Positions 8,223-9,769 of a DNA stretch of 9,769 nt are shown here, piece after piece. The position numbers and the translations under genes were made by a program. Location: NCBI GenBank assembly GCA_913062655.1, contig CAJXXO010000078.1, forward strand, positions 1 to 9,769, in the 5' to 3' direction. The notes under the pieces were generated by a model. It was not told the DNA's origin and did no database searches. It saw only the letters and a program-made list of their open reading frames with translations. This DNA comes from an uncultured Bacteroidota bacterium (GTDB lineage Bacteria; Bacteroidota; Bacteroidia; Chitinophagales; S012-47). The first letter of the stretch is position 1; the number at the start of each line of letters is the position of its first letter.

Positions 8223-9769
8223 ATGAGCGAGTCTCAAGTTGTATTGCCACAAGAAGAACAACAGCATGCTGATCAGCATCATCATGAGGAGCACCATCAT
8301 GAGGAGACGTTCATCAGCAAGTATATCTTCAGCATGGACCACAAAATGATCGCCAAGCAGTTTTTGCTTACGGGTATGATCTGGGCGTTTATTGGTGGTT
8401 TGATGTCGGTAATTTTTCGTCTTCAGTTGGGTTTCCCGGAAGCTGATGTAAGCTTTTTGGAGCCATTGATGGGACGTTGGTTGACCCCTGACGGTAAGAT
8501 CGATCCTGATTTTTACAACGCATTGATTACCATGCACGGAACCATACTGGTTTTCTTCGTGCTCACAGCGGGTTTGAGTGGTACCTTCGCCAACTTCCTT
8601 ATTCCACTGCAGGTAGGCGCGCGTGATATGGCTTCGCCTTTCATGAATATGCTATCCTTTTGGCTGTTTGTGTTGGCTTCCGTCATTATGCTTGCCTCTC
8701 TCTTTGTACCAGACGGACCGGCTGCGGGTGGTTGGACCGCCTATCCGCCCCTGAGTTACCTGCAGGGATCGGGTATGACGCTTTGGCTATTGAGTTTGAC
8801 AGTATTTGTGGCATCGACTCTGATTGGTGGTCTGAATTATATTACCACTATCCTGAACATGCGTACCAAAGGTATGGGCATGTTTAAGATGCCTTTGACG
8901 GTTTGGGCATTGTTTTTTACCGCCATTATCGGCTTGCTGTCTTTCCCGGTATTGGTAGCCGGTTTTGTGTTATTGATATTTGATCGTTCACTAGGTACCA
9001 GCTTTTACCTATCCGACCTGGTTGTAGCCGGAGAGTTCATCGACAAAGGCTCTGGAAGCCCGATTCTGTATGAGCACTTGTTCTGGTTCCTGGGTCACCC
9101 TGAAGTGTATATTGTGGTATTGCCTGCCATGGGTATTGTAAGTGAGGTGTTATCTGTCAATTCGCGAAAGCCCGTATTTGGTTATCGTGCTATGATTTAT
9201 TCTATCCTCGCCATTACCATTTTATCTTTCCTGGTTTGGGCACACCATATGTTCGTTTCGGGTTTGAATCCGTTTGTGGGTTCCATCTTTGTACTCTTCA
9301 CCTTGATGATTGCCGTACCATCTGCCATTAAGGTGTTCAATTGGTTGACCACTATTTGGCGCGGAAATTTGCGACTCAATCCGCAGATGCTATTCTCCAT
9401 CGGGTTCGTCTCCTTATTCATCTCTGGTGGTTTGACAGGTATTTTCCTGGGTAACTCTACGATTGATATACAGTTGCACGACACTTACTTTGTGGTGGCT
9501 CACTTTCACATTGTGATGGGTGTGGCAGCATTTTTCGGCATGTTTGCCGGTATATATCACTGGTTCCCTAAGATGTTTGGCCGGTATATGAATCGATCAA
9601 TGGGGTACGTCCACTTCTGGTCTACATTGATCGGTGCCTACCTCATTTTCTGGCCTATGCACTATTTGGGTATGGCCGGTGTCCCTCGTAGGTATCCTAC
9701 TTTCGACACCTTTGATGCCTTTAGCCAATTTTCAGGGATGAATGCGTTTATCTCAGTTGCGGCTATTCT
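8223..9769 (+). CDS. coxA: Cytochrome c oxidase subunit I, aa3-type (A1-class), cut off at the right edge
   Basis: The frame is open from the ATG at 8223 to the window end (515 complete codons); the C-terminus lies outside. This is the catalytic, proton-pumping subunit that reduces O2. Ligands are all present: H105 (MHGT) and H429 for haem a, H427 for haem a3 (AHFHIV), and H292, H341 and H342 for CuB. HPEVY (292-296) supplies E294 of the D-channel and the cross-linked Tyr Y296, which marks an A1-class enzyme. D-channel entry residues N124, D135 and N142 and the K-channel lysine K370 (AIKVFNW) are conserved, so full pumping ability is expected. The N-terminus before SKYIFSMDHKMIAKQ is a soluble His/Glu-rich extension with eight His in residues 15-27. 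The gene starts 45 bp after coxB, the largest gap in the window. Confidence 0.97.
   Translation, partial: MSESQVVLPQEEQQHADQHHHEEHHHEETFISKYIFSMDHKMIAKQFLLTGMIWAFIGGLMSVIFRLQLGFPEADVSFLEPLMGRWLTPDGKIDPDFYNALITMHGTILVFFVLTAGLSGTFANFLIPLQVGARDMASPFMNMLSFWLFVLASVIMLASLFVPDGPAAGGWTAYPPLSYLQGSGMTLWLLSLTVFVASTLIGGLNYITTILNMRTKGMGMFKMPLTVWALFFTAIIGLLSFPVLVAGFVLLIFDRSLGTSFYLSDLVVAGEFIDKGSGSPILYEHLFWFLGHPEVYIVVLPAMGIVSEVLSVNSRKPVFGYRAMIYSILAITILSFLVWAHHMFVSGLNPFVGSIFVLFTLMIAVPSAIKVFNWLTTIWRGNLRLNPQMLFSIGFVSLFISGGLTGIFLGNSTIDIQLHDTYFVVAHFHIVMGVAAFFGMFAGIYHWFPKMFGRYMNRSMGYVHFWSTLIGAYLIFWPMHYLGMAGVPRRYPTFDTFDAFSQFSGMNAFISVAAI
8277..8306 (+). repeat. Short tandem direct repeat encoding His/Glu-rich CoxA N-terminus
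   Basis: The 12-base unit CATCATGAGGAG occurs at 8280-8291 and again at 8295-8306, a 15-base period that keeps the reading frame. It encodes HHHHEEHHHEE (CoxA residues 19-29). The exactness of the copies suggests a recent in-frame duplication or slippage, though His/Glu codon choice alone could produce much of it. Confidence 0.7.

Noticed and set aside
8660..8887. A short plus-strand open frame inside coxA.
   Set aside because: The coxA frame here encodes conserved oxidase helices; the alternative frame gives a Cys/Arg-rich composition without any family signature.

Overview
The window is one stretch of a plus-strand respiratory operon. It encodes Alternative Complex III (ACIII, a quinol:electron acceptor oxidoreductase) followed directly by the first two subunits of an aa3-type haem-copper oxygen reductase. 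Gene order: tail of a probable actA (1-36), actB (36-3236), actC (3254-4669), actD (4696-5220), actE (about 5228-5881), actF (about 5899-7113), coxB (7128-8177) and coxA (8223 to past the right edge). All genes run the same way with gaps of at most 45 bp or small overlaps, so co-transcription is likely. No promoter, convincing terminator, RNA gene, mobile element or CRISPR array was seen, and no stretch over 50 bp lacks a gene.

The organism is most likely a member of the Bacteroidota. The reasons are the fused ActB with an extended N-terminal leader before its twin-arginine motif, the actABCDEF-coxBA order, the four-helix form of CoxB, the His-rich CoxA N-terminus, and the lack of strong Shine-Dalgarno sites. 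Base composition is moderate (near 50% GC by eye). I cannot assign a genus from this; a free-living aerobe is an inference from the oxidase.

How the parts should work together, from the known biology of ACIII: quinol (probably menaquinol in this phylum) is oxidised at the membrane protein ActC, next to the Fe-S domain of ActB. Electrons leave through the c-type haems of ActA and the mono-haem lipoprotein ActE. They reach the CuA centre of CoxB and then haem a and the haem a3/CuB site of CoxA, where O2 is reduced. ActF is a second NrfD-like membrane subunit and ActD a small two-helix subunit. ACIII and an aa3 oxidase form a physical supercomplex in Flavobacterium johnsoniae, and the gene fusion of both sets here fits that.

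The system is known, not new. The details most worth a second look are the 15-cysteine ActB pattern that predicts three [4Fe-4S] and one [3Fe-4S] cluster, the Tat leader joined to a lipobox in ActB, the uncertain starts of actE and actF, the acidic low-complexity tails on ActC, ActE and CoxB, and the His/Glu-rich repeat at the CoxA N-terminus.
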